A program made the position numbers and the translations under genes. The notes beneath the pieces are model-generated. The model saw nothing but the letters and a program-made list of their open reading frames with translations, was not told where the DNA came from and made no database searches. A DNA stretch of 14,110 nucleotides, from positions 1 to 14,110 of the forward strand of contig CALQED020000007.1 of the NCBI GenBank assembly GCA_943329505.2. Direction: 5' to 3'. Within the stretch, counting starts at the first letter, position 1; each line of letters begins with the position of its first letter. This document shows, piece by piece, positions 7,137 to 13,663 of the stretch. The stretch is from Polynucleobacter meluiroseus. GTDB lineage: Bacteria; Pseudomonadota; Gammaproteobacteria; Burkholderiales; Burkholderiaceae.

Positions 7137-7679
7137 TTAAGCGTGTGCTTTACTCTTCTTTAACATGCGACGAAGTGTATCGTCTTTCAAGATGTAATGT
7201 TGCCATAAACCCGCTAAAGCATGAAAGCCAATGAGGAAGTAAAGCGAATTTCCCAAAAACTCATGAATCTCTTCAACTAGCTTTTTCATCTCCGGGTTAG
7301 GGGTCACTAGCTGAGGCCATGCCAATCCGAAGAAATGGATTTCCTTGCCGCCATACTGAAAATAAAGCATACCAAAGATGGGCGATATCAATAACAGGGC
7401 ATACATGAGCCAATGCATTGCTTTGGCTAAAGAAGCAAATAAAGGTTTTGGGTGTAAAGGCTTGGGAACACCATAAACGAAGCGGACTATTAAGCGAAGA
7501 ACCATGGCTATAAAAATCAGCTGCCCAAAGAGGCCGTGGATCGATTTACAAAGCTCTCGTGGTTCACTCCCTTTGGGAAATTGCCCCTTGAGCTCGATCG
7601 CCACAAACGCGGCAATGATAAGCGCCAATACAAGCCAATGAAGCAAGATGGAAAGAGGGTGATATTGGGTTTTAGACAT
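7137..7679 (-). CDS. Cytochrome b561 family membrane protein
   Basis: A 180-residue inner-membrane dihaem cytochrome b of the bacterial b561 type (CybB-like). Four helices are evident, near residues 10-28, 50-70, 86-107 and 143-162. The haem-ligand histidines align with those of E. coli CybB: His14 (LLHW), His48 (SIHGLFG), His139 (EIHEFLG) and His153 (GFHALAGLWQHY). Such proteins move electrons between quinol and periplasmic acceptors, and E. coli CybB is a superoxide:quinone oxidoreductase. The start ATG has no clear ribosome site but matches the family start (MSxxxYHPLSxLLHW). It is the first gene of a two-gene unit with the 59-residue membrane protein. The promoter upstream carries a Fur-box-like sequence, so iron-responsive control is possible. 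Confidence 0.92.
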   Translation of the reverse strand: MSKTQYHPLSILLHWLVLALIIAAFVAIELKGQFPKGSEPRELCKSIHGLFGQLIFIAMVLRLIVRFVYGVPKPLHPKPLFASLAKAMHWLMYALLLISPIFGMLYFQYGGKEIHFFGLAWPQLVTPNPEMKKLVEEIHEFLGNSLYFLIGFHALAGLWQHYILKDDTLRRMLKKSKAHA

Positions 7680-7694
7680 GAGAGAGCTTCAATC

Positions 7695-7712
7695 ACAGTA
7701 AGAAATTACTGT
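7695..7712. repeat. Inverted repeat at the predicted b561 transcription start
   Basis: ACAGTAA (7695-7701) and TTACTGT (7706-7712) are perfect 7-bp arms around GAAA. The repeat sits just downstream of the predicted -10 of the b561 promoter, so it would cover the transcription start region. It could form a short mRNA hairpin in the leader or act as a second operator. It shares its last two bases with the Fur-like box. Confidence 0.55.
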
Positions 7713-7729
7713 AAATGATAATCAATCTC
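7711..7729 (-). promoter_or_regulatory. Putative Fur box overlapping the b561 -10 element
   Basis: By hand alignment 15 of 19 bases match the classical Fur consensus GATAATGATAATCATTATC. In the shorter 7-1-7 view, TGATAATCAATCTCA matches 12 of 14 defined positions. It lies 32-50 bases upstream of the b561 start codon and covers the predicted -10, the position at which Fur with ferrous iron would block RNA polymerase. AT-rich intergenic DNA gives false Fur boxes, so this needs a binding test. Confidence 0.55.
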
Positions 7730-7743
7730 ATTAACAATGACAA
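7715..7743 (-). promoter_or_regulatory. Sigma-70-like promoter for the cytochrome b561 unit
   Basis: Read on the minus strand, a -35 TTGTCA (7738-7743, five of six consensus bases) and a -10 TATCAT (7715-7720, five of six) are separated by exactly 17 bases. The predicted transcription start is near 7708, giving a leader of about 28 bases before the ATG at 7679. This is the best promoter I can see in the window. Confidence 0.6.
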
Positions 7744-7782
7744 GCCCAAGGTTAATATCCCAAATAAAGGGGTATTTCTGTA

Positions 7783-7971
7783 TTAGTTAAGCCTGACCTT
7801 GGCGCTGAGTTCGCTAGCGGAGCCTCTTTTATCTAGCTGTGAAAGCCGAAGGGCTTCAGCCTCAAAATCTAACTGCCCTGGGTGGAATTCATCATCATTT
7901 TGGAGGTGGATGACGTAAGTCCAAACCAATTCTCGGCCGCGGTTTTTGTATACATCGACAACACGTTTCAT
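7783..7971 (-). CDS. Hypothetical 62-residue soluble protein
   Basis: I do not recognise this protein. It starts at an ATG preceded by a purine-rich AGGCGG-type ribosome site, 23 bases after the stop of the DUF4239-like gene, so it is probably the last gene of the lldD unit. The sequence is charged and has no membrane segment or signal peptide: a basic start (MKRVVDVYKNRGRELVW), an acidic middle (NDDEFHPGQLDFEAEALRLSQL) and a basic tail. The mixture of predicted strand and helix is compatible with a small folded domain. The compact fit between neighbours and its ribosome site favour a real gene, but short length limits confidence. Confidence 0.6.
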   Translation of the reverse strand: MKRVVDVYKNRGRELVWTYVIHLQNDDEFHPGQLDFEAEALRLSQLDKRGSASELSAKVRLN

Positions 7972-7994
7972 GGTTACCGCCTATTTGCTAAAGC

Positions 7995-8735
7995 TTATTG
8001 ATTTGTGGAAGATGAATTGATAGGGGCCATCTTGGAGTTGAAGTTTTCTTTTAAGGTAATAAGGTTTCGCGGCTCAATTCGAATGACACCACCTCTCGGG
8101 CTATCAATATCCGCAATTAAAAAGAAGGAGATTGAGGTGACAAAGGGAAAAATCATGAAGAGTCCAACATTCTTTTTAAAGTTTCGCGCGCCAAAGCCAA
8201 CCAATATATTTGCGCATAGCGCAATGGCCGCCATAAGTGCCCAGGCTGGGTAGGGAATACGGTTCCACCAAGCGGCTTGAACATAGCCTTGGGAATTCAA
8301 AACATCGTTCATTCCAGACACGACTAAAGCCATAGCAGGGGTTGGTTGGGCGCGGGCCACAGGCAGCACCTCATTCCATAAGGCGTTTTGTAAGTCGTCA
8401 GTCTGCTGCCGAATTTCTCGAACCTTTTCTTTACTTTGTCTCGAGTAAAACAGAATGCGTTGCTCTAAGTATTGACTCAGGAGATCTTTCGTTCTGGCAG
8501 ATACATTACTAGGAAGGAGGTCTGCTCTGAGATACTCGGTACCAATCGCATTCGCTTCACTTTCCTCTAAGGTCTCCCTGTTGTCATGGCGATCAATTGC
8601 CATTGAGAAAGTAAAGCCAATAATGAGCGCTAGCAAGGTCAGTGTAGCCGTTTGAATCACACCCAGATCTTCAGACGTTTCAGTATCTTTCGTGCGAAAG
8701 CGGCTCAGCACCGCATTGCCAAACCAAACAGACAA
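7995..8735 (-). CDS. DUF4239-like (bestrophin-like) integral membrane protein
   Basis: The 246-residue form given here begins at a TTG, the only conventional start codon available, but it probably lacks its true N-terminus (see the next entry). The family signature is clear: DLGVIQTATLTLLALIIGFTFSMAIDRHDNRETLEESEANAIGTEYLRADLLP, a long helical soluble middle (about residues 80-150), then two helices (YPAWALMAAIALCANILVGFGA and VGLFMIFPFVTSISFFLIADID) and the closing SPRGGVIRIEP. This is the DUF4239 arrangement, annotated as bestrophin-like, with two helices before and two after the cytosolic part. Function is not established; relation to bestrophin anion channels is a family-level suggestion. 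It follows lldD directly and precedes the 62-residue gene, so lldD, this gene and the small gene appear to be one transcript. A role in lactate or anion handling would be inference. Confidence 0.78.
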   Translation of the reverse strand: MSVWFGNAVLSRFRTKDTETSEDLGVIQTATLTLLALIIGFTFSMAIDRHDNRETLEESEANAIGTEYLRADLLPSNVSARTKDLLSQYLEQRILFYSRQSKEKVREIRQQTDDLQNALWNEVLPVARAQPTPAMALVVSGMNDVLNSQGYVQAAWWNRIPYPAWALMAAIALCANILVGFGARNFKKNVGLFMIFPFVTSISFFLIADIDSPRGGVIRIEPRNLITLKENFNSKMAPINSSSTNQ

Positions 8736-8795
8736 GGCAAGGCTGACGAATGAAATCCCAAAAACTAGAACGGGGTGATTAAGAAGATAAGAAAT
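8736..8795 (-). other. In-frame N-terminal extension of the DUF4239-like gene with possible ATT start
   Basis: The twenty codons between the lldD stop (TAA, 8796-8798) and the TTG at 8735 are open and in the same frame. They read as ISYLLNHPVLVFGISFVSLA, which joins LSVWFGNAVLSRF to make a complete first membrane helix that the TTG start would cut in half. There is no ATG, GTG or TTG within it. An ATT at 8793-8795 lies directly after the lldD stop, and AGGGA (8804-8808) sits eight bases before it, a normal ribosome-site distance. The TTG at 8735 has no ribosome site. I infer that translation starts at or near the ATT, giving a 266-residue protein. Confidence 0.55.
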
Positions 8796-9941
8796 TTAAA
8801 AGGTCCCTGGATATAAGATTGCTTTAGTCACATCCTGAATATCACGATGACCCGTAAAGGCCATGGTAATGTCAAGCTCATTGTGAATCAGTTCAAGGCA
8901 TTTGGTAACACCTGCTTCGCCCATTGCGCCTAAGCCATAGAGGAAGGGGCGACCAATCATGGTGCCACGGGCACCCAAAGCCCAGGCTTTCAAGACATCT
9001 TGACCAGAGCGAATTCCGCCATCCATCCACACTTCAATATCTTTACCTACAGCATCCACAATGCCAGGCAGCGCCTTAATGCTAGAGATAGCGCCATCAA
9101 GTTGACGACCTCCATGGTTAGAGACGATCAAGGCATCAGCACCAGTGTTGACTGCAAGACGCGCATCTTCTGCATCCAAGATGCCTTTGATGATGAGTTT
9201 TCCGCCCCACAGTTTTTTGATCCACTCAACATCACCCCAATTTAGGCCTGGATCAAATTGCTCGGCAGTCCAGGAGGAGAGGGAGGACATATTTCCCACA
9301 CCAGTAGCGTGACCTACGATATTGCGGAAGGTTCTGCGAGGCGTCATTGCCATCCCTAGACACCAGCGTGGCTTAGTCGCCATATTCATCATATTGGCAA
9401 TGGTCAATTTTGGTGGCGCGGATAAACCGTTCTTTAGATCCTTATGGCGTTGTCCCAAGATCTGTAAATCAAGTGTTAAGACCAGTGCTGAACACCGAGC
9501 AGCTTTTGCGCGTTCAATGAGACGCTCAATAAAGCCGCGATCTTTCATTACGTAGAGCTGAAACCAAAATGGTTTAGTGGTGCGCTCAGCGACATCTTCG
9601 ATGGAGCAAATGCTCATGGTCGATAAACAAAAAGGCACACCAAATTTTTCAGCAGCTCTAGCTGCCAGAATTTCTCCGTCTGCGCATTGCATGCCAGTTA
9701 GCCCAGTTGGTGCCAATGCGACAGGCATAGTCACCTCTTCACCCACCATAGTCGTTTTAGTTGTTCTGTTGGTCATATTGACCGCAACTCGCTGCCGAAA
9801 TTTAATTTGCTGGAAGTCGGATGTATTAGCGCGATAGGTGGATTCTGTCCAAGACCCCGAATCAGCATAGTCATAGAACATCTTGGGGGTACGTTTTTGA
9901 TGAAGAACCCGTAAGTCTTCAATATTGGTGATGATAGGCAC
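8796..9941 (-). CDS. lldD: FMN-dependent L-lactate dehydrogenase / alpha-hydroxy-acid oxidising protein
   Basis: A 381-residue FMN TIM-barrel enzyme that oxidises L-lactate (or a related 2-hydroxy acid) to the keto acid and feeds electrons to the respiratory chain at the inner membrane. Family marks in order: FYDYADSGSWTESTYRAN near the start, PVALAPTGLTGMQ, FCLSTMSICSIEDVAE, WFQLYVMKDRG, LTLDLQILGQRHKDLKNG, KGILDAEDARLAVNTGADALIVSNHGGRQLDGA with catalytic His276 and Arg279, and the FMN-phosphate segment DGGIRSGQDVLKAWALGARGTMIGRPFLYGLG. I chose the GTG at 9941 because AAGGA lies six bases upstream and MPIITNIEDLRVLxxxR is the usual family N-terminus. An ATG at 9977 would add twelve residues with a poor ribosome site. 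It leads a three-gene minus-strand unit and is divergent from the EamA exporter. Lactate is the most likely substrate; mandelate or glycolate cannot be excluded. Confidence 0.9.
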   Translation of the reverse strand: MPIITNIEDLRVLHQKRTPKMFYDYADSGSWTESTYRANTSDFQQIKFRQRVAVNMTNRTTKTTMVGEEVTMPVALAPTGLTGMQCADGEILAARAAEKFGVPFCLSTMSICSIEDVAERTTKPFWFQLYVMKDRGFIERLIERAKAARCSALVLTLDLQILGQRHKDLKNGLSAPPKLTIANMMNMATKPRWCLGMAMTPRRTFRNIVGHATGVGNMSSLSSWTAEQFDPGLNWGDVEWIKKLWGGKLIIKGILDAEDARLAVNTGADALIVSNHGGRQLDGAISSIKALPGIVDAVGKDIEVWMDGGIRSGQDVLKAWALGARGTMIGRPFLYGLGAMGEAGVTKCLELIHNELDITMAFTGHRDIQDVTKAILYPGTF

Positions 9942-10057
9942 AGTAAATCCTTGTTGATAACTCTTTTTGATTAGCATTTCTCTAATTAAGCTCTATCTTA
10001 GCAATACCAAGGATTTGTTTCTACAATGCTAGGGTATCCCTATTAAGAAGGTCTTCA

Positions 10058-10087
10058 ATGATGGCTGCCTGCCTATTCAATGACTAA
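10058..10087 (+). CDS. Nine-codon leader cistron coupled to the EamA exporter gene
   Basis: ATG 10058 opens a frame encoding MMAACLFND and stops at TAA 10085-10087. The final A of that stop is the first base of the exporter's ATG (TAATG). A good ribosome site AAGAAGG (10045-10051) lies six bases before the leader ATG, whereas the exporter ATG has no ribosome site of its own. Ribosomes finishing the leader could reinitiate on the exporter. A leader this short can arise by chance, but ribosome site, start and overlapping stop fit together well. Confidence 0.5.
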   Translation: MMAACLFND

Positions 10088-11001
10088 TGTCCAAATTTAA
10101 CCTTGCCACTGTTGCCTACTTATTGACTGCTACCGCTCTATGGGCCGGGAATGCAATTGCAGGGCGTTTATTGGTGGGTAGCGTGTCACCGATCACCTTG
10201 AGTACTGCTCGTTGGGGTTTAGCAGCATTGCTTTTGTTGCCTTTTGGTTGGCGGGTATTTAAGCCAGGCAGTGCCCTGTGGCAGAACAAGCAACGCTTTT
10301 TAGTGTTGGGCTTGTTTGGTGTCGGGAGTTATAACGTTCTGTTGTATCTAGCCTTGCAAAGTTCCAGCGCAATCAATGTCACATTAATTGGCGCAAGTAT
10401 GCCAATTTGGATGCTTTTAATTGGCGCAGTTTTTTATCAAACGAAACCCAATCTATTGCAGTTGCTTGGTGCGATTGTGTCATTGTTTGGAGTAGCGATC
10501 GTGCTCACTAGAGGTGACTTGGGCACCTTGATATCCATGCAAATGGTGATTGGTGATTTGCTCATCATGATGGCTACGATATTGTGGGCTTTCTATAGTT
10601 GGATGTTAAGTCGGCCAGGGTCTAGTTCGGAGCGTGAATGGCCATGGGCAGATTTTTTACTAGCTCAAGTCGTCATCGGTCTTGTATGGACAGGTTTCTT
10701 TGATGGTTTTGAAATTGCCACAGGACATGTATATCTCGATCTCAACGCATGGACTGCTTCACTAATTTTATTTGTGGCTGTTGGCCCGTCACTTATTGCC
10801 TATCGTTGCTGGGGATTGGGGGTGAGTGGTGCTGGGCCGACAGTAGCAGCCTTCTTTGCAAACTTTATCCCTTTGTTTACTGCTATCTTGTCTGCAGCGA
10901 TGTTGGGTGAACCTCCGCAGTTATTTCATGGTGTGGCATTTGCTTTGATTGTCGCTGGGATCTGGATTTCCTCAAGACAGGGTCGATCTGCGTACGCTTG
11001 A
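10087..11001 (+). CDS. EamA/DMT-superfamily transporter
   Basis: A 304-residue inner-membrane protein with two EamA repeats, about ten helices in total. The first repeat begins ATVAYLLTATALWAGNAIAGRLLVGSVSPITLSTARW and includes YNVLLYLALQSSSAINVTLIGASMPIWM. The second begins near residue 154 with GDLLIMMATILWAFYSWMLSR and ends AGPTVAAFFANFIPLFTAILSAAMLGEPPQLFHGVAFALIVAGIWISS. The internal asparagine in GN(A) and the ExxxxxxxxG pattern near the end are typical. DMT proteins export or import small metabolites; the substrate cannot be predicted. The in-frame stop just upstream (10081-10083) makes ATG 10087 the first possible ATG. Initiation probably relies on coupling to the leader cistron that overlaps it. 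tcuA follows 65 bases downstream on the same strand and may be partly read through. Confidence 0.9.
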   Translation: MSKFNLATVAYLLTATALWAGNAIAGRLLVGSVSPITLSTARWGLAALLLLPFGWRVFKPGSALWQNKQRFLVLGLFGVGSYNVLLYLALQSSSAINVTLIGASMPIWMLLIGAVFYQTKPNLLQLLGAIVSLFGVAIVLTRGDLGTLISMQMVIGDLLIMMATILWAFYSWMLSRPGSSSEREWPWADFLLAQVVIGLVWTGFFDGFEIATGHVYLDLNAWTASLILFVAVGPSLIAYRCWGLGVSGAGPTVAAFFANFIPLFTAILSAAMLGEPPQLFHGVAFALIVAGIWISSRQGRSAYA

Positions 11002-11033
11002 GCAGTCTTTGGGTAAAAAAATTCAAAAAAAAG

Positions 11034-11068
11034 TAAAATGACTTCTTTTTTATCAAAGTTGAAGTCAT
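11034..11068 (+). promoter_or_regulatory. A-rich promoter candidate and start-codon-masking hairpin of tcuA
   Basis: An A-rich tract precedes a -10-like TAAAAT (11034-11039, five of six bases). Only a poor -35 (TTGGGT, 11009-11014, 19-base spacer) is present. Overlapping it, ATGACTTC (11038-11045) and GAAGTCAT (11061-11068) form perfect 8-bp inverted arms around 15 bases, the second arm covering the first two bases of the tcuA ATG. In RNA from an upstream start this hairpin would hide the start codon. In DNA it could be an operator. There is no strong ribosome site before tcuA. Confidence 0.4.
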
Positions 11069-12479
11069 GGTCGATGTTTTAGTGATTGGTGGTGGTAATG
11101 CTGCTCTTTGTGCCGCTTTAATGGCTAGGGAGGCTGGTGCCAGCGTAATGGTGCTTGAAGCTGCTCCTAAAGAATGGCGTGGCGGAAATTCTACGCATAC
11201 TCGTAATATTCGCGCAATGCATGATGAGCCTCAGGATGTGATGCTAGAGGCCTATGATGAAGAGGAATATTGGCAGGATGTCGTGAAGGTCACTAGTGGT
11301 ATTACTGATGAGAAATTGGCCAGACTCGTTATTCGCTCTTCTGCTAACTGCCGAGGTTGGATGACTCACCATGGCGTACGCTTTCAACCACCTTTGTCTG
11401 GTACTTTGAATCTTTCGCGTACAAACGCATTTTTCATGGGTGGCGGCAAAGCCTTGATAAATGCTTACTATCGCAGTGCCGAGAAGTTAGGCATTGAGAT
11501 ACGTTACGAATCTCCTGCCTCATCAATTGAAATGCGTAACGGAGAATTTGTTGCAGCATATGTTGGTGATGAGCGCATTGAAGCAAAGGCTTGTGTGTTG
11601 GCTGCTGGCGGCTTCGAGTCCAATCGTGAATGGCTTAAAGAGGCTTGGGGTATGAATCAGTATGGCGAATACCCTGCTGATAACTTCTTAATTCGTGGCT
11701 CCAGATATAACGAGGGTGTTTTGTTAAAGCAACTCATTGCAATGGGGGCCGATTCAGTCAGTGATGCAACTCAGGCCCATATGGTTGCAGTAGATGCGCG
11801 CGCACCTTTATATGATGGTGGCATCTGTACCCGTATCGATGGAGTTCCGTTTGGCATCGTGGTGAACAAAAATGCTCAACGCTTCTCGGATGAAGGTGAG
11901 GACTTTTGGCCTAAGCGTTATGCATTTTGGGGCAGACTAGTTGCACATCAGCCCGGCCAAATAGGCTATTGCATTATTGATTCAAAAGTATTGGGTCGTT
12001 TTATGCCGCCAGTATTTCCGGGTGAAAAAGCCGATACCTTAGATGAGATGGCCATCAAGTTAGGCCTTGATTCTAAGGCGCTGCAAGAAACAGTCAAAAC
12101 ATACAATGCTGCTTGTCGAGTAGGCAACTTTGATCACACTATTTTGGATGACTGCCATACCGAAGGTATAGAGCCAGAAAAGACCCATTGGGCTTTACCA
12201 ATTGATACCGGGCCTTTCTATGGTTACGCAGTTCGCCCTGGAGTGACATTCACCTATTTAGGCTTAAAGACGGATGAAACTGCGGCGGTTCGCTTTAATA
12301 ATGAAGCAAGTAAAAACTTATTTGTTGCCGGAGAAATGATGGCTGGAAATGTATTGGGTAAAGGATATGCCGCCGGCATTGGTATGACGATTGGTACGGT
12401 ATTTGGCCGCATTGCTGGCACGCAAGCTGCCCAGGCTGCCAAGCAATACGCAGGGGAGTCCGCAAATGCAGCAGCTTAA
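11067..12479 (+). CDS. tcuA: FAD-dependent tricarballylate dehydrogenase-type flavoprotein
   Basis: The 470-residue product belongs to the succinate dehydrogenase/fumarate reductase flavoprotein superfamily and matches TcuA, which in Salmonella oxidises tricarballylate to cis-aconitate. It opens with the FAD motif [23 protein letters not shown], then [73 protein letters not shown], and the late FAD-binding [10 protein letters not shown]...[35 protein letters not shown]. Length is that of TcuA (about 465). It overlaps tcuB by 14 bases, so the pair is translationally coupled and TcuB should reoxidise its FAD. The regulator tcuR and transporter tcuC that complete the Salmonella operon are absent here. 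Instead an FAH-family gene follows. The exact substrate (tricarballylate, citrate-like or another tricarboxylate) is therefore open. Confidence 0.88.
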   Translation: MVDVLVIGGGNAALCAALMAREAGASVMVLEAAPKEWRGGNSTHTRNIRAMHDEPQDVMLEAYDEEEYWQDVVKVTSGITDEKLARLVIRSSANCRGWMTHHGVRFQPPLSGTLNLSRTNAFFMGGGKALINAYYRSAEKLGIEIRYESPASSIEMRNGEFVAAYVGDERIEAKACVLAAGGFESNREWLKEAWGMNQYGEYPADNFLIRGSRYNEGVLLKQLIAMGADSVSDATQAHMVAVDARAPLYDGGICTRIDGVPFGIVVNKNAQRFSDEGEDFWPKRYAFWGRLVAHQPGQIGYCIIDSKVLGRFMPPVFPGEKADTLDEMAIKLGLDSKALQETVKTYNAACRVGNFDHTILDDCHTEGIEPEKTHWALPIDTGPFYGYAVRPGVTFTYLGLKTDETAAVRFNNEASKNLFVAGEMMAGNVLGKGYAAGIGMTIGTVFGRIAGTQAAQAAKQYAGESANAAA

Positions 12480-13611
12480 TTCTTTAATTCAAGAGGCTAG
12501 CGATTTGGCCAAAGGAACACCGGAGTCAGAAGCAGACCGCATGCTGCAGATCTGTAATGCCTGTCGCTATTGCGAAGGTTTTTGTGCAGTCTTTCCGGCG
12601 ATGACCCGTCGTATTGAATTTACGCCTAGCGTAGTGAACTACTTAGCCAATCTTTGTCATAACTGTGGCGCCTGTCTTCATGCTTGCCAATATGCACCTC
12701 CCCATGAGTTTGGTGTCAATATTCCGCGTGTGATGGCTGAGCTTCGCAAAGATACCTATATCACTTATGCATGGCCTCGGGCCTTCGGTGCTCTCTATAA
12801 AAGTAATGGCATCACAGTTTCACTAGCAGTATCACTTTCAATCGCATTCTTCTTGATCTTGAGTTCTTTCTTGAATGGTTCCTTGGCTTCAGGCCCTCTG
12901 GATGCTAATTTTTATGCAGTCTTTTCCCACAATACGATGGCGTTGATGTTTGGCCTAGTCTTCGGCTTTGCATTACTTGCAATTGCCATTGGCCTAGTTC
13001 ATTTTTGGAAAGATATCTCGGCTGGGGTGATTTCAGCAAGCGCTGCCTCTGAGGCAACTCACGATGCCCTGACTTTAAAATATCTTGGTGGCGGTCATGG
13101 TGAGGGGTGTAATAACGAAGATGACGCCTTTACTCTTTGGCGTAAACGTTTTCATCACATGACTTTTTATGGCTTCATGTTGTGCTTTGCCTCTACGAGT
13201 GTTGCGACCTTCTACCACTATTTTTTAGGTTTACATGCGCCATACGATCTCACGAGTTTGCCAGTGATTTTCGGCACATTGGGTGGGCTTGGTTTGTTAG
13301 TTGGCCCCGCAGGATTGCTCTACCTCAATCTACAGAGAAATTCTGCGCATGGAGACGCTACACAAAAGCCCATGGACAGAGCATTTATCGTCCTACTGTT
13401 TTTAGTGAGCGCCTCAGGCTTGCTGTTGCTTGCCTATCGAGATACTAGTGCTATGGCAAGCTTGCTTGCAGTGCATTTAGGGTTTGTGATGGGTCTATTT
13501 TTAACGATGCCTTACGGTAAGTTTGGACATGGTTTTTATAGAATGGTTGCCTTGCTAAAGAATTCAATCGAAAAGCGCCAGAAAATTAATATGCAATTTG
13601 GCACAGAGTAA
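12466..13611 (+). CDS. tcuB: Tricarballylate utilisation 4Fe-4S/cytochrome b-type membrane protein
   Basis: The start is ATG 12466, preceded by AGGGGAG (12452-12458) with a seven-base gap, inside the 3' end of tcuA; an open frame extends further upstream but only within tcuA. The 381-residue protein has two ferredoxin-type clusters: Cys30, Cys33, Cys36, Cys40 and Cys64, Cys67, Cys70, Cys74. These are followed by a membrane domain of about six helices (from about residue 105 on) with histidines suited to haem binding in [35 protein letters not shown] and AVHLGFVMG. TcuB/CitB proteins reoxidise the reduced flavin of TcuA and pass electrons to the quinone pool. The order tcuA-tcuB with overlap supports a complex at the inner membrane. 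A 52-base gap separates it from the FAH-family gene. Confidence 0.9.
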   Translation: MQQLNSLIQEASDLAKGTPESEADRMLQICNACRYCEGFCAVFPAMTRRIEFTPSVVNYLANLCHNCGACLHACQYAPPHEFGVNIPRVMAELRKDTYITYAWPRAFGALYKSNGITVSLAVSLSIAFFLILSSFLNGSLASGPLDANFYAVFSHNTMALMFGLVFGFALLAIAIGLVHFWKDISAGVISASAASEATHDALTLKYLGGGHGEGCNNEDDAFTLWRKRFHHMTFYGFMLCFASTSVATFYHYFLGLHAPYDLTSLPVIFGTLGGLGLLVGPAGLLYLNLQRNSAHGDATQKPMDRAFIVLLFLVSASGLLLLAYRDTSAMASLLAVHLGFVMGLFLTMPYGKFGHGFYRMVALLKNSIEKRQKINMQFGTE

Positions 13612-13663
13612 TTTCAGAATATTCATAAAAAAATAGCAGACAACAAAAGAAAGTAGAAGAACC

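Noticed and set aside
9942..9977. LldD start at ATG 9977
   Set aside because: GTG 9941 has AAGGA six bases upstream and gives the usual family N-terminus; the longer form has a poor ribosome site.
10030..10042. Small dyad TAGGG-TAT-CCCTA in the lldD/EamA spacer
   Set aside because: Only 5-bp arms in an AT-rich spacer; chance occurrence is likely and no promoter context fixes its role.
12391..12465. Longer TcuB starting at an upstream start codon inside tcuA
   Set aside because: The extra residues read as an out-of-frame translation of tcuA; ATG 12466 has a strong AGGGGAG ribosome site and gives the family N-terminus.
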